The notes: a model not told the origin generated them from the sequence alone. A stretch of 64,000 nt of DNA from Pseudoxanthomonas broegbernensis (GCF_014202435.1 NZ_JACHGU010000002.1:1-64000); one strand, 5' to 3'. Positions 34,896-45,712 are shown, numbered from the stretch's first letter. A program made the numbers and translations.

Positions 34896-35621
34896 ATGAA
34901 GCTGCTCGCCTTCGAAACCGCCACCGAGGCCTGTTCGGTCGCGCTGTACCTGGACGGGGAGGTGCACGAGCGCTTCGAGATCGCGCCGCGGCGCCATGCC
35001 GAGCTGGCCCTGCCCTGGGCCGAGGCGCTGCTGGCCGAGGCCGGGATCGCGCGCGCGCGCCTGGATGCGATCGCGGTCGGCCGCGGCCCGGGCGCGTTCA
35101 CCGGCGTGCGCCTGGGCATCGCGCTGGCGCAGGGGATCGCATTGGCGCTGGACCTGCCGGTGGTGCCGGTCTCAACCCTGGCGGTGCTGGCCGCCGGCGC
35201 GCATGCGCAAGGGCCGGAGCGGATCCTGGCCGCGATCGACGCGCGCATGGGCGAGGTCTACGTCGGCGCGTTCCTGCGCGAAGGCGACGCGGTGGCGGCG
35301 CTCGGCGCCGAGCGCGTGCTGCGGCCGGAGGCGGTGGCGCTGGCCGAGGTGGCCGGCGGCGGCGATGCGGCCTGGCAGGGCGTGGGCACCGGTTTCGCCG
35401 CCGCCGAGGGCGTACTGGCGCGGCACCTGTCGCCGGCGCCCGCCGGGGTGGATGCCCAGGCGCTGCCGCGCGCGGCCACGCTGGCGCGCCTGGCCGCGGC
35501 GGCCCATGCGCGCGGCCAGGCGGTCGCGCCCGAGCGCGCCGAGCCGGCCTACCTGCGCGACAACGTGGCCCTGACCCTGGCCGAGCAGCAGGCGCTGCGC
35601 GGGAGCCGGCGGCCGGCATGA
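34896..35621 (+). CDS. tsaB: tRNA threonylcarbamoyladenosine synthesis protein TsaB
   Basis: A 241-residue ASKHA-fold protein that pairs with TsaD to make the t6A37 modification in tRNA. Diagnostic stretches are MKLLAFETATEACSVAL, AVGRGPGAFTGVRLGIALAQ and ILAAIDARMGEVYVG. It starts at the ATG at 34896, which is the usual MK/R-L-AF-TA N-terminus. The stop overlaps the following sigma-like gene by 4 bases. The upstream helicase gene is 103 bases away, and yoaA-tsaB adjacency is familiar from enterobacteria (YoaA/YeaZ). Confidence 0.95.
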   Translation: MKLLAFETATEACSVALYLDGEVHERFEIAPRRHAELALPWAEALLAEAGIARARLDAIAVGRGPGAFTGVRLGIALAQGIALALDLPVVPVSTLAVLAAGAHAQGPERILAAIDARMGEVYVGAFLREGDAVAALGAERVLRPEAVALAEVAGGGDAAWQGVGTGFAAAEGVLARHLSPAPAGVDAQALPRAATLARLAAAAHARGQAVAPERAEPAYLRDNVALTLAEQQALRGSRRPA

Positions 35622-36250
35622 TCGACCGCGCCGGCTACCTGGCCCTGCTGGCGCAGGCGCGCCGGTTGAGCCGAGGCGAGGACGAGGCGCGCGACCTGGT
35701 GCAGGACACGCTGCTGGCGGCCATCGAGCGCGGGCGCTGCGAACCGGCGTGGCTGGCCGGGGTATTGCGCCGCCGGGCCGCGATGCACGTGCGCGGCGAG
35801 GTGCGCCGCCGCCGCCGCGAGCGCGATGCCGCCACCGGCCTGGCCGCCGGTCCGGCCGATTCCGCCTTGCCGGGTGCCGGCCCGGACGCGCCGGACGCCT
35901 CCTTCCTGCGCGCGCTTGCGCCGGCCTCCCGCCAACTCGCGGTCCTGGCCCTGCATGGCCTGGCCGCCGAGGAGATCCGCTGGATCCTGGGCTTGGAGCC
36001 GGCCGCGTTCCGGCAGCGGATGAGCCGGCTCCGGCGCGCTCTGGAAGGTCTGGACGGCACGCTGCGCAGGCAGGCCGCCGAAGCCGCGGGCCACCCGCCG
36101 CGGCGCAGCGCCGACCTGGCCTTCGGCCGCGTCCGCCGCGCGCTCAAGGCGGCCTTGCGCGGCCCGGCGCTGGGCACGCACGATCCGGACGGCCACCTGC
36201 TGGTCCTGCGGCGGCCCGGTCACGATCGGGCGTGCCGCGGCAACGAATAG
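35618..36250 (+). CDS. RNA polymerase sigma factor-like protein (atypical, ECF-like)
   Basis: A 210-residue protein. Residues 1-70 carry a region-2-like core (ARRLSRGEDEARDLVQDTL, then WLAGVLRRRAAMHVRGEV) and residues 95-145 a region-4-like helix set (SRQLAVLALHGLAAEEIRWI and LGLEPAAFRQRMSRLRRAL). The C-terminal 60 residues are basic and not typical of sigma factors. It resembles the ECF-like proteins of xanthomonads annotated as sigma factors. No anti-sigma gene is adjacent. The 4-base overlap with tsaB suggests coupled expression, which is odd for a regulator. Confidence 0.65.
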   Translation: MIDRAGYLALLAQARRLSRGEDEARDLVQDTLLAAIERGRCEPAWLAGVLRRRAAMHVRGEVRRRRRERDAATGLAAGPADSALPGAGPDAPDASFLRALAPASRQLAVLALHGLAAEEIRWILGLEPAAFRQRMSRLRRALEGLDGTLRRQAAEAAGHPPRRSADLAFGRVRRALKAALRGPALGTHDPDGHLLVLRRPGHDRACRGNE

Positions 36251-36317
36251 GGCAGTCCGGCATGTCGCCGGGCCGGGACGGGCCATGCCCGGCCCCTGGC
36301 ATCCCAAGGAGTGATCC

Positions 36318-36695
36318 ATGCTCAGCGGCAGCAAACTCGACACCGTGGTGTTCTTCGTCTCCAGCCTGGCGCGCAGCGCGGCGTTCTACCGCGACACCCT
36401 GGGGCTGGAGGTCCAGGCGGTCGAGGGCCACGACGGCCCGTTCGCCACCGCCCAGGCGGGCGCGGTCGCACTCGTGTTCATCGAGCGGCCCAGCCGGGTC
36501 GGCGAGTCGCCGGTGGTGGTGTTCAACATTGGCCAGGGCATCGACGACTGCGCCGACGCGCTGGCGTGCCGGGGCGTGGAGATCGTGGTGCCGGTCAGCG
36601 AAGCCCCCGACGGCGGGTTGACCCTGGACTTCCTCGACCCGGATGGCGCCGTGTTGAGCCTGTACCAGCCGCCGCGGGCGCCGCGCCGGCGCTGA
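36318..36695 (+). CDS. VOC superfamily (glyoxalase/dioxygenase-like) protein
   Basis: A 125-residue protein with the paired beta-alpha-beta-beta-beta modules of the vicinal oxygen chelate fold: VVFFVSSLARSAAFYRDTLG at the start and TLDFLDPDGAVLSLYQP at the end. The usual metal-ligand His of module 1 is not obvious at the first strand, so it may be a non-canonical binding protein rather than an enzyme. A strong ribosome site (AAGGAG) lies 7 bases before the ATG. It is a stand-alone gene with no clear operon partner. Confidence 0.85.
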   Translation: MLSGSKLDTVVFFVSSLARSAAFYRDTLGLEVQAVEGHDGPFATAQAGAVALVFIERPSRVGESPVVVFNIGQGIDDCADALACRGVEIVVPVSEAPDGGLTLDFLDPDGAVLSLYQPPRAPRRR

Positions 36696-36871
36696 GGCCG
36701 GGCCCGCATCGGCGGCATGACAGGGAGGCGTAAGGGGCGATGTGGCAAAATCGCCCTTTCCGTCTCTGCCGACCGCCGCAAATGCCGTTCCCTTCGATCC
36801 GTCCGCAACGCCTTCCATCGGCGCCGATCCCCGTGCACGCGCCCATGCACGCGCGGCGGGTCCGCTGAATC

Positions 36872-37252
36872 ATGGCCGATGAGACCGGGCACCTCCCGCG
36901 CCGGCCCGGACGCATCCTCAAGGCGGCGCGATGGTCGTGGCAGGGCCTGTGCGCGGCGTGGCGCCACGAATCCTCCTTCCGCCTGGAAATCTACCTGTGC
37001 GCGGTCCTGGCGCCGCTGGCGCTATGGCTGGGCGCGGACGGGGTCGAGCGCGCCCTGCTGCTGGGCTCGCTGCTGCTGGTGCTGGCCGCCGAGCTGCTGA
37101 ACTCGGCGATCGAGGCGGTGATCGAACGCTACGGCCCCGAGCACCACGAACTGGCCGGCCGCGCCAAGGACATGGGTTCGGCGGCGGTCTTCATGCTGAT
37201 GATGAACGTGCTGCTGTGCTGGGGACTGGTCCTCGGCCCGCGGCTGCTTTGA
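36872..37252 (+). CDS. dgkA: Diacylglycerol kinase (DgkA type)
   Basis: A 126-residue integral membrane kinase with three helices. The DgkA signature is intact: AWRHESSFRLEIYLC, AAELLNSAIEAVIERYG and ELAGRAKDMGSAAVF, with the catalytic Glu and Lys/Asp residues in the last two. It recycles diacylglycerol to phosphatidate, mostly that produced by osmoregulated glucan or LPS modification. A TerC family gene starts 29 bases downstream and may be cotranscribed. Confidence 0.96.
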   Translation: MADETGHLPRRPGRILKAARWSWQGLCAAWRHESSFRLEIYLCAVLAPLALWLGADGVERALLLGSLLLVLAAELLNSAIEAVIERYGPEHHELAGRAKDMGSAAVFMLMMNVLLCWGLVLGPRLL

Positions 37253-37281
37253 TGTCGAAACGAACGTAGGAACCGACCGCG

Positions 37282-38031
37282 ATGAGCTTTGAATTCCTGG
37301 CCGACCCCAATGTCTGGCTGACCCTGGTGACGCTGAGCGCGCTGGAAATCGTGCTGGGCATCGACAACCTGGTGTTCATTTCCATCGCGGTGGGCCGGCT
37401 GCCGGAGGAGCGGCGCGACTTCGCCCGCAAGTTCGGCATCGCGGTGGCCTGCATCACCCGCATCGCGCTGCTGGTGTCGCTGGCGTTCCTGGCGCGGATG
37501 CAGCACGACCTGTTCAGCGTGTTCGGGATGGGCATCTCCATCCGCGACCTGGTGCTGATCCTGGGCGGCGGCTTCCTGCTGGTGAAGGGTGCGATGGAGA
37601 TCCGCGAGCTGATCACCGGCGGCCACGACGACGACCCGCGCACCACCAAGAGCTCGCAGGTGTTCTGGGTGGTGATCGTGCAGATCGCCATCATCGACAT
37701 CGTGTTCTCGCTGGACTCGGTGATCACCGCGGTGGGCATCGCCGAGCACATCCCGGTGATGGTGGTGGCGATCCTGCTGGCGGTGGCGATCATGCTGCTG
37801 GCGGCCAACCCGCTGGGCCACTTCATCGACGCCAACCCGACGATCAAGATGCTGGCCCTGGCCTTCATCCTGCTGGTGGGCGTGGTCCTGATCCTGGACG
37901 GCGTGGACGTGCACGTGCCCAAGCCGTACATCTACTTCGCCATGGCCTTCTCGGTGATGGTGGAGACGCTGAACCTGCTGATGCGCCGGCGCGCCGCAAG
38001 CAAGCAGGTGCCCGGCGCGGGCCAGTGGTGA
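37282..38031 (+). CDS. TerC family integral membrane protein
   Basis: A 249-residue membrane protein with about seven helices. It carries the conserved acidic motifs EIVLGIDNLVFI and SLDSVITAVG, the family signature. TerC relatives export metal ions (Mn, Ca) or support metal loading of exported enzymes, and some confer tellurite resistance. The YgdQ/YoaE-like subfamily of ~240 residues fits best. No yybP-ykoY manganese riboswitch is visible, since the upstream gap is only 29 bases. It is in the same direction as dgkA and lgt. Confidence 0.93.
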   Translation: MSFEFLADPNVWLTLVTLSALEIVLGIDNLVFISIAVGRLPEERRDFARKFGIAVACITRIALLVSLAFLARMQHDLFSVFGMGISIRDLVLILGGGFLLVKGAMEIRELITGGHDDDPRTTKSSQVFWVVIVQIAIIDIVFSLDSVITAVGIAEHIPVMVVAILLAVAIMLLAANPLGHFIDANPTIKMLALAFILLVGVVLILDGVDVHVPKPYIYFAMAFSVMVETLNLLMRRRAASKQVPGAGQW

Positions 38032-38133
38032 TGCGGGCCTGAAGCGCCCGCCGTCCGGCCGGACGCTTCCCGGCCGGTGTGGCGGGCCGGCCGGCTCGGG
38101 CACAATAGGCCCACTTCCAGGCCGGCACGCCCC

Positions 38134-39018
38134 ATGATCGTCCTCCACCAGATCGATCCCATCGCCGTCTCGCTCGGCCCGCTGCAGGTGCACTGGTACG
38201 GCCTGATGTACCTGCTGGCCTTCGCCGCCGCGTGGTGGCTGGGGCGCCGCCGGGTCGCCGCCGGGCGCCTGCCGGGAGTGGACGCCAACGCGTTTTCCGA
38301 CCTGCTGTTCTACGCCATGCTCGGCGTGATCCTGGGCGGGCGCCTGGGCTACGTGCTGTTCTACGGCCTGGGCGAGGCGTTGCGCGACCCGCTGATGGTG
38401 GTCCGCGTGTGGGACGGCGGCATGAGCTTCCATGGCGGGCTGCTCGGCGTGCTCGTCGCGGCCTGGCTGTGGTCGCGCCGGCAGGGGCTGCACTTCTTCG
38501 ACACCATGGATTTCGTCGCGCCGCTGGTGCCGCCGGGGCTGGGCTTCGGCCGGCTGGGCAACTACATCGGCGGCGAGCTGTGGGGCAAGTACACCGAGGC
38601 GGGCTGGGGCGTGGTCTTTCCGGCCGGCCTGCCGGAGCGCTTCCGTAGCCTGGACCCGGCCGCGCTGAAGGCGCAGTTCGACGCCGGCGCGCTGGACGCG
38701 TTCGCGCGCCATCCCTCGCAGTTGTACCAGGCCGCGCTGGAGGGCGCGGTCATGTTCGCGGCGCTGTGGTGGTTCTCCTCGCGGCCGCGGCCGCGGTACG
38801 CCGTGGCGGGGCTGTTCGCGCTGCTGTACGGCTGCTTCCGCTTCCTGGTGGAGTTCGTGCGCGTGCCCGATGCGCAGCTCGGCTACCTGGCCTTCGGCTG
38901 GCTGACCATGGGCCAGGTGCTGAGCCTGCCGCTGGTGGCGCTGGGCCTGTACCTGCTGTGGCGCTCGCGCGGGGCGCCGGTGCTGCACCCGCGGCCGGTG
39001 CAGGGGGAAGCGCGGTGA
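38134..39018 (+). CDS. lgt: Prolipoprotein diacylglyceryl transferase
   Basis: A 294-residue membrane enzyme that moves a diacylglyceryl group to the lipobox cysteine, the first step of lipoprotein maturation. It has [22 protein letters not shown] and the Lgt signature [15 protein letters not shown], and [12 protein letters not shown] near the C-terminus. Several genes in this window encode its lipoprotein substrates. The stop overlaps the GTG start of thyA by 4 bases, so lgt-thyA-folA is one operon, a common gammaproteobacterial order. Confidence 0.97.
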   Translation: MIVLHQIDPIAVSLGPLQVHWYGLMYLLAFAAAWWLGRRRVAAGRLPGVDANAFSDLLFYAMLGVILGGRLGYVLFYGLGEALRDPLMVVRVWDGGMSFHGGLLGVLVAAWLWSRRQGLHFFDTMDFVAPLVPPGLGFGRLGNYIGGELWGKYTEAGWGVVFPAGLPERFRSLDPAALKAQFDAGALDAFARHPSQLYQAALEGAVMFAALWWFSSRPRPRYAVAGLFALLYGCFRFLVEFVRVPDAQLGYLAFGWLTMGQVLSLPLVALGLYLLWRSRGAPVLHPRPVQGEAR

Positions 39019-39809
39019 GGCAATACCTCGACCTGCTGGGCCACGTGCTGGAACACGGCACCGAGAAGGCCGACCGCACCGGCACCGGCACCCGCAGCGT
39101 GTTCGGTTGGCAGATGCGCTTCGACCTGCGCGAAGGCTTCCCGCTGGTCACCACCAAGAAGCTGCATTTGCGCTCGATCGTCCACGAGCTGCTGTGGTTC
39201 CTCAGGGGCGAGACCAACATCGCCTACCTGAAGGACAACAAGGTCAGCATCTGGGACGAGTGGGCCGACGAGCACGGCGAGCTGGGCCCGGTGTACGGCA
39301 AGCAGTGGCGGCGCTGGAACGGCGGCGACGGCGGCGAGATCGACCAGCTTCGCTGGGTGCTGGAGGAGATCGTCCGCAACCCGGATTCGCGGCGGCTCAT
39401 CGTCTCGGCCTGGAACGTGGCCGACCTGCCGAAGATGGCGCTGATGCCCTGCCACACCCTGTTCCAGTTCTACGTGGCCGGCGGCCGGCTGAGCTGCCAG
39501 TTGTACCAGCGCAGCGGCGACATCTTCCTGGGCGTGCCGTTCAACATCGCCAGCTACGCCCTGCTGACCCACATGATGGCGCAGGCGGCCGGGCTGGAGG
39601 TCGGCGACTTCGTCCATACCTTGGGCGATGCGCACCTGTATTCCAACCACTACGCGCAGGCGCGCGAGCAGCTCTCGCGCTCGCCGCGCGCGCTGCCGCG
39701 GCTGCGGCTCAACCCGGAGGTGACCGACCTGTTCGCCTTCGCCTACGACGACATCGCCATCGAGGGCTACGACCCGCTGCCGGCGATCAAGGCGCCGGTG
39801 GCGGTCTGA
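39015..39809 (+). CDS. thyA: Thymidylate synthase
   Basis: A 264-residue enzyme, the same length as E. coli ThyA, that makes dTMP from dUMP with methylenetetrahydrofolate. Catalytic Cys146 lies in [10 protein letters not shown], and [26 protein letters not shown] and [12 protein letters not shown] are conserved. The start is a GTG (39015-39017) embedded in the lgt stop as GTGA, which exactly gives the E. coli length; this start has no upstream alternative. It produces dihydrofolate, the substrate of the next gene. Confidence 0.98.
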   Translation: MRQYLDLLGHVLEHGTEKADRTGTGTRSVFGWQMRFDLREGFPLVTTKKLHLRSIVHELLWFLRGETNIAYLKDNKVSIWDEWADEHGELGPVYGKQWRRWNGGDGGEIDQLRWVLEEIVRNPDSRRLIVSAWNVADLPKMALMPCHTLFQFYVAGGRLSCQLYQRSGDIFLGVPFNIASYALLTHMMAQAAGLEVGDFVHTLGDAHLYSNHYAQAREQLSRSPRALPRLRLNPEVTDLFAFAYDDIAIEGYDPLPAIKAPVAV

Positions 39810-39814
39810 GCGCG

Positions 39815-40309
39815 ATGCGCGTCTGCCTGATCGCGGCGCTGGACCGCAATGGCGCCATCGGCCGCGGCAACGACTTGCCCTGGCGGCTGCCGGACGACCT
39901 GAAGCACTTCAAGGCGCTGACCCTGGGCAAGCCGGTGCTGATGGGGCGCAGGACGGCCGAATCGCTCGGCCGCGCGCTGCCGGGCCGCGCCAACCTGGTG
40001 CTCACCCGGCGCGGCGCGGCGCCGTTCGAGGGCATGCGGGCCGTCGCCTCGCTGGACGAGGCCTTCGCCACGGCACGGGCCGATGGCGCGCCGGAGCTGT
40101 GCGTGATCGGCGGCGGCGAGGTCTACGCCTTGGCCCTGCCGCGCGCCGACGCGCTGCACCTGACCCACGTGGACACGGGGGTGGAGGACGCCGATGCGTT
40201 CTTCCCGGCATGGGACCCGGCGCAGTGGCGCGAGCGCTCGCGCCGGGCGCACCCGGCCGACGCGCGCCACGCCCATGCGTTCGAGTTCGCCGACTACCTC
40301 AGGCGCTGA
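39815..40309 (+). CDS. folA: Dihydrofolate reductase
   Basis: A 164-residue NADPH enzyme. MRVCLIAALDRNGAIGRGND, then LPWRLPDDLKHFK (active-site acid Asp28) and VLMGRRTAESLGRALPGR, and CVIGGGEVYALALPRAD are the usual segments. It regenerates tetrahydrofolate used by ThyA and is the target of trimethoprim; no resistance-type change can be judged by eye. It starts 5 bases after the thyA stop and is the last gene of the lgt-thyA-folA operon, convergent with apaH. Confidence 0.97.
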   Translation: MRVCLIAALDRNGAIGRGNDLPWRLPDDLKHFKALTLGKPVLMGRRTAESLGRALPGRANLVLTRRGAAPFEGMRAVASLDEAFATARADGAPELCVIGGGEVYALALPRADALHLTHVDTGVEDADAFFPAWDPAQWRERSRRAHPADARHAHAFEFADYLRR

Positions 40310-40363
40310 GCGGCGGAGTGCGGGCGCCGCATCCCGCCGGCCGCCGACGCCGCGCGGCGCAAC

Positions 40364-41215
40364 TCAGCCGCGCTCCTGGCGCGGGGCCGGCGGCGGCACG
40401 TCCCGCCCGGGCACCTGCACCACGCACAGTCCTTCGCCGTCCAGGCGCAGCGCGGTCAGCTTGCCGCCCCATACCGCGCCCGTGTCGATGGCGTGCACGC
40501 CCTGGGTGAGGGTCAGGCCGAGGGTGGACCAGTGCCCGCAGACGATCTTCAGGTCGCGCTCGACCCGGCCGGGCGCTTCGTACCAGGGGTACAGGCCGGC
40601 GGCCTGGGTGCCGGGCGCGCCTTTTTCCTCGATGGCGATGCGCCCGCGCGGGGTGCAGTAGCGGGCGCGGGTGAACCAGTTGATGATCGCGCGCCAGCGC
40701 TCGTGGCCGCGCAGGCCCGGCGACCAGTTCGGCTTGTCCCCGTACATGTTGCGCAGCAGGCCGCGGTAGCCGTCGCCCCGCAGTTGCTGCTCGATTTCCG
40801 CGGCGTAGTGCTCGGCCTGCTGCGTGGTCCACTGCGGGGCCAGGCCGGCGTGGACCATCATCCAGCCCAGCCGGCGGTCGGCATGCACCAGCTTCTGCCG
40901 GCGCAGCCAGCCCAGCAGCTCGTCGCTGTCTTCGGCCAGGACCACGCGCTGCAGGTCGGCGTTGACCTTGCGCTTCTCCGCCATGGGGCGCTCGCCCACG
41001 GCCAGCAGCGAGAGGTCGTGGTTGCCCAGGACCACCACGGTGCGCTCGCGCAGCGAATGCACCAGGCGCAGCGTCTCCAGCGATTGCCCGCCGCGGTTGA
41101 CCAGGTCGCCGCAGAACCACAGCGTGTCGGCCGCCGGGTCGAAGCGGATCCGCTCCAGCAGGCGCTGGGTGGCGTCGTAGCAGCCCTGCAGGTCGCCGAT
41201 GGCCCAGGTGCTCAT
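40364..41215 (-). CDS. apaH: Bis(5'-nucleosyl)-tetraphosphatase (symmetrical)
   Basis: A 283-residue phosphoesterase (E. coli 280) that splits Ap4A to two ADP and decaps NpnN-capped RNA. The metallophosphatase motifs are GDLQGC, GDLVNRG and GNHD, with VHAGLAPQW further on. The C-terminal 20 residues are a short polar tail. The start lies 13 bases after the apaG stop; rsmA-apaG-apaH run together on the minus strand as in E. coli. Confidence 0.97.
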   Translation of the reverse strand: MSTWAIGDLQGCYDATQRLLERIRFDPAADTLWFCGDLVNRGGQSLETLRLVHSLRERTVVVLGNHDLSLLAVGERPMAEKRKVNADLQRVVLAEDSDELLGWLRRQKLVHADRRLGWMMVHAGLAPQWTTQQAEHYAAEIEQQLRGDGYRGLLRNMYGDKPNWSPGLRGHERWRAIINWFTRARYCTPRGRIAIEEKGAPGTQAAGLYPWYEAPGRVERDLKIVCGHWSTLGLTLTQGVHAIDTGAVWGGKLTALRLDGEGLCVVQVPGRDVPPPAPRQERG

Positions 41216-41228
41216 CGCGGCGGCCCCA

Positions 41229-41615
41229 TCAGTGCAGGGTCCGCGGGACGGTGAGCAGGAACGGGGCGATGGGCGCGTCGAAGCGGGTGCCGTCGGCGGC
41301 CAGCATGTCGTAGCTGCCGTGCATCGCGCCGTCGCCGGTCTCCAGCACCACGCCGGAGGTGTATTCGTAGTCCTCGCCCGGCTGCAGCCAGGGTTGCTCG
41401 CCGACCACGCCTTCGCCGTGGACCTCCTCGGTGCGGCCGTTGCCGTCGGTGATGCTCCAGTGCCGCGCGATCAGGCGCGCGGCGACGCTGCCGCGGTTGC
41501 GGATGCGGATGGTGTAGGCGAAGACGTAGCGGCCGGCATCCGGTTCGGATTGGTCGGCGAGGAAGCGCGGAGTCACGTCCACGTCGATCGCATAGGGCGT
41601 ATCGGGCTGCTGCAT
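41229..41615 (-). CDS. apaG: ApaG protein (DUF525)
   Basis: A 128-residue protein of an immunoglobulin-like beta fold, with [39 protein letters not shown] and [10 protein letters not shown], the ApaG signature. Its cellular role is unclear; it binds nucleotides in some reports and shares a fold with the FBxo3 ApaG domain. It is in the rsmA-apaG-apaH run. The gap to rsmA (about 190 bases) is longer than usual and contains GC-rich inverted repeats. Confidence 0.95.
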   Translation of the reverse strand: MQQPDTPYAIDVDVTPRFLADQSEPDAGRYVFAYTIRIRNRGSVAARLIARHWSITDGNGRTEEVHGEGVVGEQPWLQPGEDYEYTSGVVLETGDGAMHGSYDMLAADGTRFDAPIAPFLLTVPRTLH

Positions 41616-41807
41616 GGCGACAGTTTAAGCAAAAAGGCCGTGACGGCCGAGGTGACGCGGGGGAGCGTGGGCCACGGCCGCAGTCGCAGCCGTATGGCAC
41701 GGCAGAAGCCTCGGCTCCGGACGGGGCCGCCATGCCATGGGGGTATGGCTTACCCCTCGGGACGGCCTCCCGTCTTTACTCGGGGCCGTGGCACATCGTT
41801 TGCGCAA

Positions 41808-42590
41808 CTAGGCGCGCTTCGCGTTCGCCAGCCGGATGAAGGCCGCCACCTCGATCTGCTCGGCCCGCGCATCGGGACTGACGCCGGCGGCCTCGAACTG
41901 GGCGGCGTCGCAGACCTCCTTCAGGGCGTTGTGCAGGGTCTTGCGGCGCTGGCCGAAGGCCGCGCGCACCACCTGGGCGAAGCGTGCGCGGTCGTCGATG
42001 CCGAGGGTGGCCGGGTCGCGCGGCAGCAGCCGCACCACCGCCGAATCCACCTTCGGCGGCGGCCGGAACGCGCCCGGCGGCACCACGAACAGCGGCTGCA
42101 CCCGGCAGTAGGCCTGCAGCATCACGCTCAGGCGGCCGTACACCTTGCTGCCGGGCGCGGCGCCCATGCGGTCCACGACTTCCTTCTGCAGCATGAAGAC
42201 CATGTCGCTGATCGCCGCGGCGTGGTCCAGCGCATGGAACAGGATCGGCGAGGAGATGTTGTAGGGCAGGTTGCCGACCAGCCGGAGGGATGCGCCGGCG
42301 GCCAGCGCGGTGAAGTCCACCTGCAGCACGTCGCGGTGGACGATGCGCAGCTCGCCCACGCCGTCGGCCATCGCCATCAGCGGGGCGATCAGGTCGCGGT
42401 CGAACTCGATGACGGTCAGCGCACCGTGGCGGCGCAGCAGCGGCAGGGTGATGGCGCCCTGGCCGGGGCCGATCTCGACCAGGGCATCGCCCGGCCTGGG
42501 GTCCACGGCCTGGACGATGCGCTCGATGTAGGCGCGTTCGTGCAGGAAGTGCTGGCCCAGCGATTTCTTCGGCAGGTGGCTCGTGCTCAT
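41808..42590 (-). CDS. rsmA: 16S rRNA (adenine1518-N6/1519-N6)-dimethyltransferase
   Basis: A 260-residue methyltransferase (KsgA) that dimethylates two adenines in helix 45 of 16S rRNA late in 30S assembly. Key motifs are KKSLGQHFL, LVEIGPGQGAIT and the catalytic NLPYNISSP; KVDSAVVRL closes the domain. Start at 42590 gives the usual short lead. It precedes apaG and apaH on the same strand; pdxA and surA, common upstream partners, are not present, and pilR is upstream instead. Confidence 0.97.
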   Translation of the reverse strand: MSTSHLPKKSLGQHFLHERAYIERIVQAVDPRPGDALVEIGPGQGAITLPLLRRHGALTVIEFDRDLIAPLMAMADGVGELRIVHRDVLQVDFTALAAGASLRLVGNLPYNISSPILFHALDHAAAISDMVFMLQKEVVDRMGAAPGSKVYGRLSVMLQAYCRVQPLFVVPPGAFRPPPKVDSAVVRLLPRDPATLGIDDRARFAQVVRAAFGQRRKTLHNALKEVCDAAQFEAAGVSPDARAEQIEVAAFIRLANAKRA

Positions 42591-42669
42591 GCGCCATTAT
42601 CGCCGGATGCCGGCGCCGCGGTGGCCGGCGGTGGGCGAACCTTGCGCGGGACGGCGCGGCCCGCCGCCT

Positions 42670-44055
<1,386 letters not shown>

Positions 44056-44110
44056 GAAGGGAAACGATAGCGGAGTCAACCGGTCGGGCCAAGCGCCGGC
44101 GCGCGGCGGC

Positions 44111-45712
44111 TCATACCGGCAGCATGTTGTGCGGGCCTGGCAGGACCACGCGGAAGCAGGCGCCGCCGCCGGGCACCGGCACGTATTCCAGGGTGGCCTG
44201 GTTGGCCCGGCTCAGCTCGCGGGCGATGTACAGGCCCAGGCCGGTGCCGTGCTCGGAGGTGGTGAAGAACGGCCGGAACAACTGCGCGGCCACGCCCTCG
44301 GGAATGCCGGGGCCGCGGTCGAGCACGTCCACCATCGCGTTGCGCTCGGTCTGGAACACGCGCAGGCGCACCCGCGCCGGCTCGTCCATGATCCGCCCGT
44401 ACTTGAGCGCGTTGTGGACCAGCGAGGTGAGGATCTGCTGCAGGTGCCGCGGGTCCACCAGGGTGGGGACCGGCTGCGCCGGGATGATGGCCTCCAGGCT
44501 GTCGGTCTCGATCGACAGGGTCTGCCGGTAGTCGTCCACGAAGCGGCGCACGAACGCGCCCAGGTCGATGTTCTCCGGGTTGGCCCGCTCGCGCCGGGCC
44601 AGCCCCAGCACGCTCTCGACGATGCCGTTGGTGCGCTGACACTGCTGGTGGATGATCTGCAGCAGGCGGCGGTCGGTGTCGTCCACCCCGCGCGACTCCT
44701 CCAGCAACTGGGCCGCGTAGTTGATGGCTGCCAGGGGGTTGCGGATCTCGTGGGCCAGGCTGGCCGAGAACCGGCCCAGCGCGGCCAGGGTCAGCGACTC
44801 GGCCCGGCGCGAGACCACGGTGGCGTCGTCCAGGAACACCAGGACCACGTCGCTGTCGGCCAGCAGGCGGGCGAAGCGCGGCTGCACCTCCGGCTGGTCG
44901 GGCAGCAACTGCATCGGGCTGTCGTCCACCTCCCAGCCGTTGCGCCAGCGCAGCAGGCGCCGGGCCAGCTCGGGCGCGGCCGTCGTCAGCGAGGCCGTGC
45001 GGGCCCCGGCGCCGTCGCCCAGCAGCAGCGACGCGGCCTCGTTGGCCAGGGTGATGCGGTTGTCGGCGTCCACCACCAGCACCCCGGTGCGCATGCGGCG
45101 GATGATCAATTCGTTGATCTCCACCAGGTTGGCGACCTCGGCGGTGCGCCGGGCGGCCAGTTGCTGGCTGGAGCGGGCGCGCTGGCCGATCTGGTGGGCC
45201 AGCCAGGCCAGGGCCAGGTAGCTGGTGACGAACATCGACAGCTCGGCCAGCGAGCGCGGCGCCGGGCCGGTATCCAGCATCGACCACACGTACTCGGCCA
45301 CCATCGCCCCGGAGGCCAGCACCGCCACCGCCAGCCCGTAGCGCAGCGGCAGCAGCATGGCCGCCGCGGCCACGTTGAACAGCAGCATCATCGCGATGCC
45401 GGCGCCGACCATGGGCAGGGCGTGGGTGGCCACGGTCGCGGCCAGGATGTCCAGGCAGGTGCCGCCGAACACCAGCGGCACCAGCCAGCGCTCGTTGCGC
45501 CCCAGCACCAGCATGCCCAGGGCCGCCACCAGGTAGGCCACGGCCACGCCGCCGCCCAGGGCGGCGTTGCGCGGCGTGCCGACCATCTCGCGCAGCGGGC
45601 TGAACACCAGGGCCGCCACCAGCCCGGCTTCCAGCACCCGGTACAGGGCGAAGAAATAGAGCTCGCGCTTGGGGATGGACTCGATGCGCTGGATGAGCGA
45701 AGCGTGGGGCAA
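44111..45712 (-). CDS. pilS: Sensor histidine kinase PilS
   Basis: A 533-residue kinase with six predicted membrane helices in the first ~180 residues, a PAS-like region (VLVVDADNRITLANEAASLL), HisKA with His321 in SASLAHEIRNPLAAINY, and an ATPase with LVHNALKYG and GTGLGLYIARELS. PilS senses pilin in the membrane and tunes PilR. The start is a TTG at 45710-45712: GGGAG sits 6 bases before it and the protein then begins directly before the conserved LYFFALYRVLEAG. No ATG in this frame gives a sensible N-terminus. Confidence 0.92.
   Translation of the reverse strand: MPHASLIQRIESIPKRELYFFALYRVLEAGLVAALVFSPLREMVGTPRNAALGGGVAVAYLVAALGMLVLGRNERWLVPLVFGGTCLDILAATVATHALPMVGAGIAMMLLFNVAAAAMLLPLRYGLAVAVLASGAMVAEYVWSMLDTGPAPRSLAELSMFVTSYLALAWLAHQIGQRARSSQQLAARRTAEVANLVEINELIIRRMRTGVLVVDADNRITLANEAASLLLGDGAGARTASLTTAAPELARRLLRWRNGWEVDDSPMQLLPDQPEVQPRFARLLADSDVVLVFLDDATVVSRRAESLTLAALGRFSASLAHEIRNPLAAINYAAQLLEESRGVDDTDRRLLQIIHQQCQRTNGIVESVLGLARRERANPENIDLGAFVRRFVDDYRQTLSIETDSLEAIIPAQPVPTLVDPRHLQQILTSLVHNALKYGRIMDEPARVRLRVFQTERNAMVDVLDRGPGIPEGVAAQLFRPFFTTSEHGTGLGLYIARELSRANQATLEYVPVPGGGACFRVVLPGPHNMLPV

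Noticed and set aside
32261-35248. A 995-codon open frame on the minus strand opposite the helicase and tsaB
   Set aside because: The opposite strand encodes complete, motif-bearing YoaA and TsaB proteins. The frame has shadow composition and no domain.
36732-36759. Imperfect hairpin upstream of dgkA considered as a riboswitch or terminator
   Set aside because: The stem (AAGGGGCGAT with ATCGCCCTTT) has one wobble pair, no T-run and no conserved riboswitch core. It may be chance, so it was not listed.
37253-37281. Manganese riboswitch upstream of the TerC gene
   Set aside because: The spacer between dgkA and the TerC gene is 29 bases, far too short.
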